Source: Actinoplanes sp. L3-i22 | GTDB taxonomy: Bacteria; Actinomycetota; Actinomycetes; Mycobacteriales; Micromonosporaceae | Length of the DNA: 64,000 nucleotides | Direction: 5' to 3' | NCBI RefSeq assembly: GCF_019704555.1 | Contig: NZ_AP024745.1 | Location: 2,166,001 to 2,230,000, forward strand | Part shown: positions 23,423 through 31,816 of the stretch, in pieces | Position numbering within the stretch: the stretch's first letter is position 1 | Layout of the letters: every line of letters starts with the position of its first letter | Program-made: the position numbers and the translations under genes | The notes under the pieces: generated by a model | Seen by the model: the letters and a program-made list of their open reading frames with translations, nothing else | What the model was told of the DNA's origin: nothing | The model's database searches: none

Positions 23423-25609
23423 CTAGTTGACGGTGGCCGGTTCGCTGATCGGTGTCAATGGCTCCGGTCCATAGGCGACCGATCCGGGCAGCGTGAACGC
23501 GAAGATCGTGCCGCCGCCCGGGTTCGGCCCGGCGTCGATGTGGCCGCCGTGCCGCTCCACGATCCGCCGGCAGATCGCCAGGCCCAGGCCGGTGCCCGGG
23601 TGCGCGATCCCGTTGCTGGCCCGGTGGAAGCTGTCGAAGACCGCGGCGTGCTCGCCGTCCGGGATGCCGATGCCCCGGTCCGCGATCCGCACCCGGACGC
23701 CGCCGTCCTCGTCGGTGCGCCCGGTGATGTCGATGCGCGGCGCCTGCCCCGGCGGGGTGTACTTGATCGCGTTCCCGACCAGGTTGTCGACCACCTGCCG
23801 GAGCAGCACCGGGTCGGCGTAGACGTCCGGCAGCGGCCCGACGAACACGTCCGGCTGGGCGCCCGCCTCCAGGTCCGGCGAGTCGGTCCGGGTGGTGACG
23901 ACGTCGTCGACCAGGGCGCGCAGGCTCAGCCGCTCGACCCGCAGCGTCGCGTCCCGGGCCGCGGTGTAGTCCAGCAGCTCGGTGATCAGCCGCTGCATCC
24001 GGGCCGCGCCGTGCAGGACCTTGGCGGTGCCCCGGCGGGCCTGCTCCAGGGTCGGCGCGCCGGCGCCGGCGGCCAGGTCGTCCAGGGCCTCGGTGATCAG
24101 CTCGGCGTACGCGGCGACCACGGTCAGCGGCGCCTTCAGGTCGTGCGCGACCACCCCGGCGAAGCCGCGCAGCTCGGTCTCCACCCGTTTGCGGTCGGTG
24201 ATGTCGTGGAACACCGCGACCGCCCCGCGCCGCCCGCGCGCGATGTCGATCGGACGGGCGGACACGCTGATCATCCGCCCGTCCGGGTGGTCAGGGTTCC
24301 GGACCACCATCTCCACGTGGTCGACGCTCTCCCCGGTGAGCGCCCTGACCAGTGGCATCTCCTCGGCCGGGTACGGCGTGGCGCCGTCCGCCCGGTACAG
24401 CTGGTAGTGCTCCTGCCATTCGTCGGCGCCGCCGGCCGCGTCCTCGGACTGGCCCAGGATCTCCCGCGCGGCCGGGTTGTGCAGCAGGAACTCGCCTTCC
24501 GGGCCGACCACGCCGACCCCGTCGCTGATGCTGTCCAGCACCGCGCGCAACAGCTGGGCCTGCCGTTTCGTCTCGGCCTGCTCGGCGACGAACTGGGCGG
24601 TCCGGGAGCGGACCCGGTCCCGCGCCCGGTCCCGCCCGGCGGCCCCCACCCAGACCAGCGCGGCCAGCAGGAGCACGAGCAGCAGGCCGCTGCCGGCCAC
24701 CGCGATCGGCAGCGCGGTGTCCGCGCCGGGCAGGTCGCAGCGGCCGGCCGCCAGGCGCAGGGTCCAGGTCGAGTCGGCGACCGGGACCTCGGCCACCCGC
24801 CGCAGGTCGATCGCGCCCTTGCTCGGGTTGTGGATGGCCGCGACCGCGACGGTCTGGCCGTCCGGGTTGTCGGCCTCCAGGCGCAGGTCGGTCAGGTCCT
24901 GGCCGGCCGCGGCCAGGGTCGCGCTCATGAAGTCCCGGCCGCGTACCCCGAGCAGGATCCAGCCGAGGAACGTCTGCCGGGCCCCCTGGAAGACCGGGGC
25001 GGTCAGCACGAACGAGTTCTGCCGCTGCTCCGCCGGCAGGTTCCGGTCGACCAGCAGCTGGTACGTGTCCGAGACCGAGACCTGCCGGGTGCGCCGGGAC
25101 TCGGCCAGCGCCGCGGCGGGTGCGGCGGCCTGCATCGCGTCCAGCCCGGGGGCGCCGCCGGTGCCGTCGAGCTGGGCGACGTAGACCGAGAACGCGTGGT
25201 CGCCGGTGCCCTTGGGGCTGAACGTGAGATCCGGCGCGCCGCGGTCCCGCCAGGTCTGCTGGACCCGCTGGACGTCGTCGTCGGCGGCCGGGACGACCAG
25301 GGCGATCGAGGTGCTGCCGGCCAGCTTCATCAGGCGCAGCGGGGCGGTGATCTCGGCGAACTCGCTCGCGGTCAGTGTCTGCTGCGCGCCGGCCGCGGCC
25401 GCGGTGGTGCGCAGCGTGTCGAGGTAGCGCCGGGTCTCGGCCTGGACCGCGGCGACCACGGTCGCGGTCCGCCGGTCCATCTGTACGTCGCCGGCGGCCT
25501 GCTCGTTGCGGTGCAGCAGCACGCCGGCGCCCAGGGCCAGGGCGCAGCCGACCACCGCGACCAGCGCACTGGCCGCGGTGGCCCGCCACGATGGTCGGCC
25601 ACGCCTCAC
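23423..25609 (-). CDS. CHASE-PAS sensor histidine kinase
   Basis: A 728-residue membrane kinase. Helix 1 (about residues 11-31) and helix 2 (about 300-322, LPIAVAGSGLLLVLLLAALV) flank an extracellular CHASE-type sensor; its core is GLDAMQAAAPAAALAESRRT and VSVSDTYQLL. A PAS domain follows (LDSISDGVGVVGPEGEFLLHN, ending VFHDITDRKRVE). The phospho-acceptor box is VVAHDLKAPLTVV, and the ATPase has NAIKYTPPG, DRGIGIPDGE and GTGLGLAICRRIVERHGG. GTG 25609 is preceded by AGAAGGA. It lies 30 bp after a receiver-only regulator on the same strand, so the two form a likely phosphorelay pair. CHASE ligands are small molecules; this one is unknown. Confidence 0.92.
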   Translation of the reverse strand: MRRGRPSWRATAASALVAVVGCALALGAGVLLHRNEQAAGDVQMDRRTATVVAAVQAETRRYLDTLRTTAAAAGAQQTLTASEFAEITAPLRLMKLAGSTSIALVVPAADDDVQRVQQTWRDRGAPDLTFSPKGTGDHAFSVYVAQLDGTGGAPGLDAMQAAAPAAALAESRRTRQVSVSDTYQLLVDRNLPAEQRQNSFVLTAPVFQGARQTFLGWILLGVRGRDFMSATLAAAGQDLTDLRLEADNPDGQTVAVAAIHNPSKGAIDLRRVAEVPVADSTWTLRLAAGRCDLPGADTALPIAVAGSGLLLVLLLAALVWVGAAGRDRARDRVRSRTAQFVAEQAETKRQAQLLRAVLDSISDGVGVVGPEGEFLLHNPAAREILGQSEDAAGGADEWQEHYQLYRADGATPYPAEEMPLVRALTGESVDHVEMVVRNPDHPDGRMISVSARPIDIARGRRGAVAVFHDITDRKRVETELRGFAGVVAHDLKAPLTVVAAYAELITEALDDLAAGAGAPTLEQARRGTAKVLHGAARMQRLITELLDYTAARDATLRVERLSLRALVDDVVTTRTDSPDLEAGAQPDVFVGPLPDVYADPVLLRQVVDNLVGNAIKYTPPGQAPRIDITGRTDEDGGVRVRIADRGIGIPDGEHAAVFDSFHRASNGIAHPGTGLGLAICRRIVERHGGHIDAGPNPGGGTIFAFTLPGSVAYGPEPLTPISEPATVN

Positions 25610-25639
25610 GTCCTTCTGATCGGACCCGGCGGCATATCC

Positions 25640-26068
25640 CTAAGCGCCCCGGGGGAGGAGCCATCCGACCCGGCGGACGAGATCGACCGGGTTGAGCGGT
25701 TTCGCCAGGTATTCCTCGGCGCCGGAGACGAACGCCAGGTCGATGTCGGTCTCGGTGGCCATGCCGCTCAGCATGATCACCGGGATGTCGGCGGTGGCCG
25801 GGTCGGCGTGCATCTGGTAGCAGACGCTCAGCCCGTCCAGGCCCGGCATCACGATGTCCAGGATCACCAGGTCCGGCCTGGTCTCGCCGACCAGGGTCAG
25901 CGCGGTGCAGCCGTCCGCCGCGGTCACCGTCTGGTAGCCGGCCATCTGCAGTTTGAAGGTGACCAGGTCGCGGACGTTCTCGTCGTCGTCCACGACCAGG
26001 ATGGTCGGGCCGACCAGCGTGGGGCGGGCGGTACGGGCGGTGCGGGCGGATTCCAGAACGGCCGTCAC
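25640..26068 (-). CDS. Single-domain response regulator (receiver only)
   Basis: A 142-residue CheY-like receiver with no output domain. Acidic pocket VVDDDE (residues 26-30), phospho-acceptor Asp71 in LVILDIVMPGLDG, the switch Ser in IMLSGMA (about 101), and Lys123 in YLAKPLNP are all present, so it should be phosphorylated normally. The first 20 residues are an extra Thr/Arg/Ala-rich tail. GTG 26068 has GGGAG six bases before it. It is transcribed just ahead of the CHASE-PAS kinase (30-bp gap) and probably acts through protein contacts or passes phosphate on. Confidence 0.92.
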   Translation of the reverse strand: MTAVLESARTARTARPTLVGPTILVVDDDENVRDLVTFKLQMAGYQTVTAADGCTALTLVGETRPDLVILDIVMPGLDGLSVCYQMHADPATADIPVIMLSGMATETDIDLAFVSGAEEYLAKPLNPVDLVRRVGWLLPRGA

Positions 26069-26149
26069 GGCGACTCCCGACGTCTGAGGATGAGGTGCCC
26101 GCAGACATCGGCCCCGGTCCGCCCCGCGCCAGCTAAATCTCGGTTGCGA

Positions 26150-27328
26150 TCAGGATGCGGACTGCCACTGCTCGGAGCCGAAGACCTCGTAGCGGATCCG
26201 CTCGTCCGGGATCCCGCGCCGGTGCAGGCCGGCCCGCACCTGCTGCATGAACGGGACCGGGCCGCACAGGTAGACCTCGGCCTCGGGGTGCAGCGGGATC
26301 TCGTCGACGTCGATGCGGCCGGTGCTGTCCTCGTACCAAAGCTGGCTGGTGAAAGTGCGCAGGCGGGTGCCGTGGTGATCCATGTCGGCCCGCAGTGGAT
26401 GCCGCTCGGCGCTGCGGTCGGCATGCACGGCGACCACCTCGCGGGCCGGCGCGGTGCGCGCCACGTGGTCCAGGATGGCGGCCATCGGGGTGATCCCGAC
26501 GCCCGCGCTGACCAGCAGCAACGGGGCGGCTCCGGGGCGCAGGACGAGATCGCCGTACGGCTGGCTCAGCCGCAGTTTGTCGCCGGCCTCGACCCGGTCG
26601 TGCAGGAATCCGGAGATCAGTCCGTCCGGGGCGCCGGCCCGGCCGCGGACCCGGCGCACGGTGATCCGCAGTGTCCCGGCGTTCGGCGCCTGGGACAGCG
26701 AGTACTGCCGCAGCTGGCGGCCGCCGTCCGGCAGATCCACCGCGACCGTGACATATTGCCCCGGCGTGAAGTGCGGCGCGGGAGCCCCGTCCACCGGCGC
26801 GAGCAGCAGGGAGACCGTGTCGTGCGCCTCGGCGATCTTGTTGATCACCAGGTAGTCGCGCCACGGGTCGGCGCCGTCCACCCCGGCCTCGGCGTAGAGC
26901 CGCGCCTCCCGGCCGATCAGCCGCGCGGCGAACAACCAGTACACCTCGTCCCAGGCGGCGGCGATCTCCGGCGTGACCGCGTCGCCGAGCACCGTGCCGA
27001 CCGCGCGGAGCAGGTACTTCCCGACCGTCGTGTACTGCTCGGGGCGGATCCCGAGCGCGCAGTGCCGCTGCGCGATCCGCTCGACGATGTGGTCGAAGAC
27101 GGCCGCGTCCGGGCCGGCGCCGATCAGGTGCGCGGCGAACGCGGCGACCGCGCCGGCCAGCGCCGACCGCTGCTCGCCGGTGGCCTGGGCGCTGCGGCTG
27201 AACAGGTTCGTCAGCTGCGGGTTCTCGGCCAGCATGGTCGAGTAGAACTCGCCGGTGATGGCGTCGAGGTGCGCGCCGACGACGGGCAGCGTCGCCCGGA
27301 CCACCGGGACACTTGTTGCGGACAGCAT
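26150..27328 (-). CDS. hmp: Flavohaemoprotein (nitric oxide dioxygenase)
   Basis: A 392-residue flavohaemoglobin that oxidises nitric oxide to nitrate using O2 and NAD(P)H. The globin domain (about 1-140) has FYSTMLAENP with the B10 tyrosine, and the proximal haem histidine in AQRHCALGIRPEQY. The FAD domain has RQLRQYSLSQAPN (the RxYS motif), and the NAD domain has LLLVSAGVGITPM and EVYLCGPVPFMQ near the end, so all three domains are complete and length is normal. GGAGG lies 7 nt before the ATG. The NsrR repressor gene ends at this start codon, making an nsrR-hmp operon whose expression should rise when NO damages the NsrR cluster. Confidence 0.95.
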   Translation of the reverse strand: MLSATSVPVVRATLPVVGAHLDAITGEFYSTMLAENPQLTNLFSRSAQATGEQRSALAGAVAAFAAHLIGAGPDAAVFDHIVERIAQRHCALGIRPEQYTTVGKYLLRAVGTVLGDAVTPEIAAAWDEVYWLFAARLIGREARLYAEAGVDGADPWRDYLVINKIAEAHDTVSLLLAPVDGAPAPHFTPGQYVTVAVDLPDGGRQLRQYSLSQAPNAGTLRITVRRVRGRAGAPDGLISGFLHDRVEAGDKLRLSQPYGDLVLRPGAAPLLLVSAGVGITPMAAILDHVARTAPAREVVAVHADRSAERHPLRADMDHHGTRLRTFTSQLWYEDSTGRIDVDEIPLHPEAEVYLCGPVPFMQQVRAGLHRRGIPDERIRYEVFGSEQWQSAS

Positions 27329-27762
27329 TACTGACCTCCACGGGAGATGCTGAGCAGCGTCTCGCGCACCGGCGGCGCGGCGAGATCGCCGATCGTGATC
27401 GGGTCCAGTGCGACGTAGAACGCCTCCTGCGCGAGGCGCAGCGCGCCCCGGAGCCGGCAGTTGCCCCGCAGCGGGCAGGGCGGGTCGCCGTCGCAGTCGA
27501 CCACCTCGGCCTCGCCCTCCAGGGCCCGGACCAGGGCGCCGACCGACTGGGCGCGGCCGGCCGCGGCGAGCCGGACGCCGCCGCCCCGGCCGCGGACGGT
27601 CTCCAGCAGGCCGCGGTGCTGCAGGGTCTGCACCACCTTGGCCAGGTGGTTGCGCGGGACGGCGAGGGACTCGGCCAGCTCGTCGACGGTGAGCCGGTCG
27701 TCCCGCGCCGCGCTGAGCATCAGGATCCGGAGACCGATGTCGGTGGAGCGGTTCAGTCGCAC
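27328..27762 (-). CDS. nsrR: Rrf2-family nitric oxide sensor repressor
   Basis: A 144-residue Rrf2 regulator. The winged helix occupies residues 1-80 (LTVDELAESLAVPRNHLAKV, then QTLQHRGLLETVRGRGGGVRLA, with the GRGGG wing). Three cysteines that ligate the iron-sulfur cluster are in DCDGDPPCPLRGNCRL (about residues 89-102), with the spacing of NsrR. NO converts the cluster to dinitrosyl iron and releases DNA. It is followed by hmp with a 1-bp overlap, the classic target. The GTG at 27762 has a TACGGT box 6 nt upstream and no ribosome site, implying a leaderless mRNA. Confidence 0.92.
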   Translation of the reverse strand: MRLNRSTDIGLRILMLSAARDDRLTVDELAESLAVPRNHLAKVVQTLQHRGLLETVRGRGGGVRLAAAGRAQSVGALVRALEGEAEVVDCDGDPPCPLRGNCRLRGALRLAQEAFYVALDPITIGDLAAPPVRETLLSISRGGQ

Positions 27763-27768
27763 GGGTCG

Positions 27769-27815
27769 ACCGTACTTTAAAAAGGACTCTCAGATACCTC
27801 TTTGAGAGAGTCCTC
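27769..27815 (-). promoter_or_regulatory. nsrR-hmp promoter with inverted repeat
   Basis: On the minus strand TACGGT (27774-27769) is the -10 box. Just upstream AGGACTCTC (27783-27791) and GAGAGTCCT (27807-27815) form a 9-bp inverted repeat with a 15-nt AT-rich centre, covering the expected -35 zone. It is a candidate NsrR site and also lies in front of the divergent MASE1 kinase. Confidence 0.65.
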
Positions 27816-27894
27816 ACGTCCCCGATGTTCAGCGATTCGCCGTCCGTGCCGAACTGGGGGTTAGAGAGTCCAGCCGACACGAGGCGAAACCCTT

Positions 27895-29922
27895 ATGAGT
27901 CTTCGGATGTTGCCGAGCACCGCGCGGTTCGCGGCGCTCTACCTCGTCGCGATCGTGGCGGGCCAGCTCACCGTCCTGGGTAAGCCGGACGCGATGCCGG
28001 TCATCTGGCCGGCCACCGCGGTCGCCGCCGTCTGGCTGGTCAACCGCAACGACTCCCGCTGGCGCTGGGCCGACGCCGTGGTGCTCGGCGTGCTCACCGC
28101 GGTCGCGCTCGTGGTCACCGGCATGAGCCCGGGCCTGGCCCTGGTGCACGGCGCCGCGGCGATGATCGAGGCGGCGGTCTTCGCGATCGCCGCGATCCGC
28201 TGGCTGCCCGAGGTCTGGACGCCCGGCGGCCGGTCGCTCGGCACGCTCGGCGACCTGGTCCGGGTGCTGCCGGTGGCCACCGTCGCGGCGCTCGGCGGGG
28301 CGGTCCTCGGCGGCATCGGCGAACAGCTGATCACCGGCGACCACTCGCCCACCACGGTCGCGGTCTGGCTGGTCCGCGACGTGGTCAGCGTGCTGATCTT
28401 CGGGGGCGCCGCCCGCCGGCTGCGGGACCTGCCGTCCAGCCGGCAGAACTGGCTGGAAGCGGTGATGATCTACGCGATCTCGGCCGCCGCCTACTTCTAC
28501 GTGTTCTCGGTCAACCAGGACCTGCCGATCGGCTTCGCGCTGCTGCCGCTGACCGTGTGGGCCGCGCTGCGGCTGCCCACCGTGCTGGCGATCGGGCACG
28601 TCATGGTCTTCGGCACCACGGCCGCGGTGTTCACCCTGCACGACCACGGCCCGTACGCGATGATCGGCGCCAGCAGCCTGATCATCCAGCTCTACATCGG
28701 GATCCTGGCGCTGGTCGGCCTCTCCCTCGCGTTCAGCCGCGACGAGCGCGTCGGCCTGATCGAGCGGCTGCGCGCCTCCGAGCACGAGGCCACCGAGAAG
28801 GCCGGCCTGATGACCACGATCATCAACTCGATGACTGAGGGCCTGGCGATCCTCGACCAGAGCGGCCACCTGGTGCTGCGCAACCCGGCCGCCGGGCGGC
28901 TGCTGGGCAGCACCGAGAAGGTCACCGGCGGGGTGTCCCTGGGCAGCGACTACGGCTTCTTCCACCCGGACGGCGCCCCGCTCGCCGACGCCGAACTGCC
29001 CTACCAGCGGGCCCTGGCCGGCGAGGACGTGCAGCCGATGGACGTGCTGATCCGCAACGCCGCGGTCCCCGAGGGCCGGATCGTCCGGTTCAACGTCGCC
29101 CGGCTGGCCAGCCCCGGCGGCTCCCAGCACGTGGTGGTGGTCTTCCACGACGTCACCGCGGACCGGCGGCACCGCGACGAGCTGATGTCGTTCGCCGGGG
29201 TGGTCGCGCACGACCTGCTCAACCCGCTCACCACGATCGAGGGCTGGGCCGAGGTCCTGGAATCCGAGCTGGCCGGGTACAAGCCGGCCGAGCGGGTCAG
29301 CCGGATCCAGCGGGCCGCCGCCCGGATGCGGACGTTCCTCAACGGGCTGCTCGCCTACACCGCCGCCCGCGACGGCAAGCTGATGCCCACCACGATCAAC
29401 CTGCAGCTGCTGCTCGCCGACATCGCCAACAGCCGCTACGACCAGGCGGAGAGCAACGGCGCCCGGCCCCCGCAGTTCGCCTTCGGGCCGCTCGACGCGG
29501 TCGACGCCGACCCGGTGCTGGCCCGGCAGCTGTTCGAGAGCCTGATCGACAACGCGCTCGACCTGGCCACGCCCGGCGTCGCGCCGCAGATCAGCGTCTC
29601 CGCGCAGCCCGCGCCGAACGGCATGCTGCGGATCGACATCCTGGACAACGGGCGGGGCATCCCGGCCGGCATGCGCCAGGCCGTCTTCACCAACTTCCAC
29701 CGCGGCGAGGGCCACGGGGGATCCGGGCTGGAGCTCGCCGTGTGCAAACGGATCGTGGAACGGCACGGCGGGACGATCGAGGCGACCGCCAACCCGTACG
29801 GCGGCGGCACCCGGATGACGTTCACGCTGCCGGCCGGGCGCTCGGCGTACGCGCGCACCCTGGAGAACCAGTGGCAGCAACGCCCGCAGGCGACCGGAGC
29901 GACCGCCCTGCACCCCAGGTAG
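27895..29922 (+). CDS. MASE1-PAS sensor histidine kinase
   Basis: A 675-residue kinase. The first ~285 residues form an eight-helix MASE1-type membrane sensor (IVAGQLTVLGKPDAMPVIWP after helix 1). A PAS domain follows (NSMTEGLAILDQSGHLVLRN to VVFHDVTADRRH), then the acceptor box VVAHDLLNPLTTIEGW and an ATPase. The N box has changed: SLIDNALDLATPG lacks the usual KY/KF, while DNGRGIPAGM and GSGLELAVCKRIVERHGG stand in for the G boxes. The signal is unknown. ATG 27895 is used; ATG 27907 is also possible. It is followed 68 bp later by a GAF kinase, an arrangement repeated at 40575-43870. Confidence 0.9.
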   Translation: MSLRMLPSTARFAALYLVAIVAGQLTVLGKPDAMPVIWPATAVAAVWLVNRNDSRWRWADAVVLGVLTAVALVVTGMSPGLALVHGAAAMIEAAVFAIAAIRWLPEVWTPGGRSLGTLGDLVRVLPVATVAALGGAVLGGIGEQLITGDHSPTTVAVWLVRDVVSVLIFGGAARRLRDLPSSRQNWLEAVMIYAISAAAYFYVFSVNQDLPIGFALLPLTVWAALRLPTVLAIGHVMVFGTTAAVFTLHDHGPYAMIGASSLIIQLYIGILALVGLSLAFSRDERVGLIERLRASEHEATEKAGLMTTIINSMTEGLAILDQSGHLVLRNPAAGRLLGSTEKVTGGVSLGSDYGFFHPDGAPLADAELPYQRALAGEDVQPMDVLIRNAAVPEGRIVRFNVARLASPGGSQHVVVVFHDVTADRRHRDELMSFAGVVAHDLLNPLTTIEGWAEVLESELAGYKPAERVSRIQRAAARMRTFLNGLLAYTAARDGKLMPTTINLQLLLADIANSRYDQAESNGARPPQFAFGPLDAVDADPVLARQLFESLIDNALDLATPGVAPQISVSAQPAPNGMLRIDILDNGRGIPAGMRQAVFTNFHRGEGHGGSGLELAVCKRIVERHGGTIEATANPYGGGTRMTFTLPAGRSAYARTLENQWQQRPQATGATALHPR

Positions 29923-29990
29923 CCCTCATGACCGGCGCCCCCCGACCGACCAATACCTGTAAGGGACCGCAGCTCAAGGGAGATTCTTCG

Positions 29991-31220
29991 ATGGCGGGCA
30001 CGCAGTACGCCGGCGCGACGCTGGAGCAGGAGCGCCTCGCTGCCCTCCGGAGCTACGAGATCCTGGACACCGGCGCCGAGCGCGACTTCGACGAGATCGT
30101 CAACCTCGCCGCGCACCTCTGCGACAAGCCGATCGCGCTGATCAGCCTGATCGACGCGGACCGCCAGTGGTTCAAGGCGCGGGTCGGCACCGACGTCTGC
30201 GAGGGCCCCCGGGACGAGTCGTTCTGCAACCACGCGATGCACGACCGGGACGTCATGCAGGTGCCCGACGCGCGGCTCGACCCGCGATTCGAGACCCTGC
30301 CGATGGTCGCCGACGACCCGCACATCCGCTTCTACGCCGGCGCGCCGCTGATCACGCCGGAGGGCAAGGCGCTCGGCACGCTCTGCGTCGCCGACTCCGA
30401 GCCCGGCCTGCTCACCCCGCCCCAGCAGCGCGGGCTGCGGGCCCTGGCCCGGCACGTGGTCACCCAGCTCGAGCTGCGCAAATACGCCCGGGACATGCAC
30501 GCGCTGCACCAGCGCCTGTTCAACGCCGAGCAGGTCAAGGACGAGTTCATCGCCCGGGTCAACCACGAGTTCCGCACGCCGCTCACCGCGATCAACGGCT
30601 ACATCGAGATGCTCGGCGACCCGGAGCTCCCCTCGGAGAGCCGCGACGGCTTCCTGCAGCGCGTCCAGCGCAACTCCGACCGCCTGCTCGCCCTGGTCAA
30701 CGACATGCTGCTGGCCGCCCAGGTGAGCGCGGACAGCCGCGACTTCGCCCGGGTCCCGGCCGACCTCGCCGTCCTCGCCCGCACCTCGGTCGACGCCAAC
30801 CGCCCGCTCGCCGAGGCCAAGGGCCTCACCATCACCGCGGAGACCGACGGCCGGGTCTTCGCCGACGTCGACGTGCGCCGGATGAGCCAGGCCCTGGAAC
30901 GCCTGATCCTCAACGCGGTCAAGTTCACCGACGCCGGCACGATCACGGTCCGCGCCGAGGCCCGCGACGGCCACGCGATGCTCCTGGTCCGCGACACCGG
31001 CATCGGCATCAGCGCCGATGACCAGACCCGGGTCCTGGCCCCGTTCCGCCGCTCCGCCGACGCCGAACGCGCCGAGGTCCAGGGATTGGGCCTGGGCCTG
31101 AGCATCGTCAAGGCCATCACCGAGGGCCACGACGGCGAGGTCAGCATCGAGAGCACCCCGGGCGAAGGCAGCACCATCAGCATCGCCGTCCCGTCCTCCG
31201 GCCCCTACCCAGAGCTCTGA
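29991..31220 (+). CDS. Soluble GAF sensor histidine kinase
   Basis: A 409-residue cytoplasmic kinase. A GAF domain (about residues 25-165) has IALISLIDADRQWFKARVG, DESFCNHAM and FYAGAPLITPEGKALGTLC, a form common in actinobacterial GAF kinases. The acceptor box is RVNHEFRTPLTAINGYIEM and the ATPase has LNAVKFTDAGT, DTGIGISADDQ and GLGLGLSIVKAITEGH. ATG 29991 is preceded by AGGGAG at about 8 nt; an upstream ATG at 29928 would add 21 residues with no domain. It has no partner regulator in view. Hairpin element copy 2 begins about 16 bp after its stop. Confidence 0.9.
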   Translation: MAGTQYAGATLEQERLAALRSYEILDTGAERDFDEIVNLAAHLCDKPIALISLIDADRQWFKARVGTDVCEGPRDESFCNHAMHDRDVMQVPDARLDPRFETLPMVADDPHIRFYAGAPLITPEGKALGTLCVADSEPGLLTPPQQRGLRALARHVVTQLELRKYARDMHALHQRLFNAEQVKDEFIARVNHEFRTPLTAINGYIEMLGDPELPSESRDGFLQRVQRNSDRLLALVNDMLLAAQVSADSRDFARVPADLAVLARTSVDANRPLAEAKGLTITAETDGRVFADVDVRRMSQALERLILNAVKFTDAGTITVRAEARDGHAMLLVRDTGIGISADDQTRVLAPFRRSADAERAEVQGLGLGLSIVKAITEGHDGEVSIESTPGEGSTISIAVPSSGPYPEL

Positions 31221-31236
31221 CCAGGATCTTCGCTAC

Positions 31237-31384
31237 GATCAAGATCAAATTCATCATTGCCTCGGCTGCGGCCAATAACTGATCGCCGCTCCCGCGGGGA
31301 CCCTTCCGGGCCTCGCAGGGCGCAGGGCGCCCAAAACGCGAGCCCCTACAGGGCGACGTCCGCGGGTGGTCCCGGTTCCAAAAC
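31237..31384 (-). repeat. Dispersed hairpin element, copy 2 of 3
   Basis: On the minus strand this copy matches 4649-4795 and 52201-52344, including the hairpin arms and the block GATCAGTTATTGGCCGCAGC. It lies between the convergent GAF kinase and PEP-mutase-like genes. Confidence 0.88.
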
Positions 31385-31586
31385 CCCCGCGACCCGGCGG
31401 CCACGCCCGGCCCGGCGGCGCTCCCGGCCCGGCCGCACTCCCGGCCCGGCCGCACTCCCAGCCCAGCCGGGCTCGCGGCCCAGCCACGCCTCGCGGCCCC
31501 GGCTGGCGCTGAGGGCTGCCTCGACCACTCCAAGACACCCCTGAAGCCCAGCCGAGGGCCGCGACCGCCGCTGCGGCCCGCCCTCG
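31385..31586. other. GC-rich low-complexity stretch without a gene
   Basis: The stretch is dominated by CGGCCCGGCC-like words and short repeats. Long open frames cross it on both strands, but they have repetitive composition, no start signals and no recognisable domain, so I call no gene. Confidence 0.6.
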
Positions 31587-31793
31587 GCGCGGCGGGGGAG
31601 CGGCTGGCCCGTGGCGTGGCGGGGGAGCGGCCGGCCCGTGGCATGGCGGGGATCGGCTGGCCCGTGGCGCGGCGGGGGAGCGGCTGGCCCGTGGCGTGGC
31701 GGGGGAGCGGCCGGCCCGTGGCATGGCGGGGATCGGCTGGCCCGTGGCGCGGCGGGGGAGCGGCTGGCCCGTGGCGTGGCGGGGGAGCGGCCG
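31587..31793. repeat. Tandem array with 80-bp higher-order unit
   Basis: Subunits of 27, 27 and 26 bp, each ending GGCTGGCCCGTG or GGCCGGCCCGTG, make an 80-bp unit repeated about 2.6 times. The landmark GCATGGCGGGGATCGG recurs at 31641 and 31721, exactly 80 bp apart. Because 80 is not a multiple of three, the array is unlikely to be coding. It ends about 24 bp before the stop of the convergent gene. Confidence 0.9.
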
Positions 31794-31816
31794 GGTTTGT
31801 GGTTGTGGGTCGGGGG

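Noticed and set aside
22337..27334. A 1,665-codon plus-strand open frame opposite the sugar importer, kinase and hmp genes
   Set aside because: Composition is typical of an antisense shadow and all conserved motifs lie on the minus strand.
31177..31644. Minus-strand frame of 155 codons across copy 2 of the element and the low-complexity region
   Set aside because: Made of Arg/Ala/Gly/Pro low complexity; the 80-bp repeat period breaks any lasting frame; no ribosome site.
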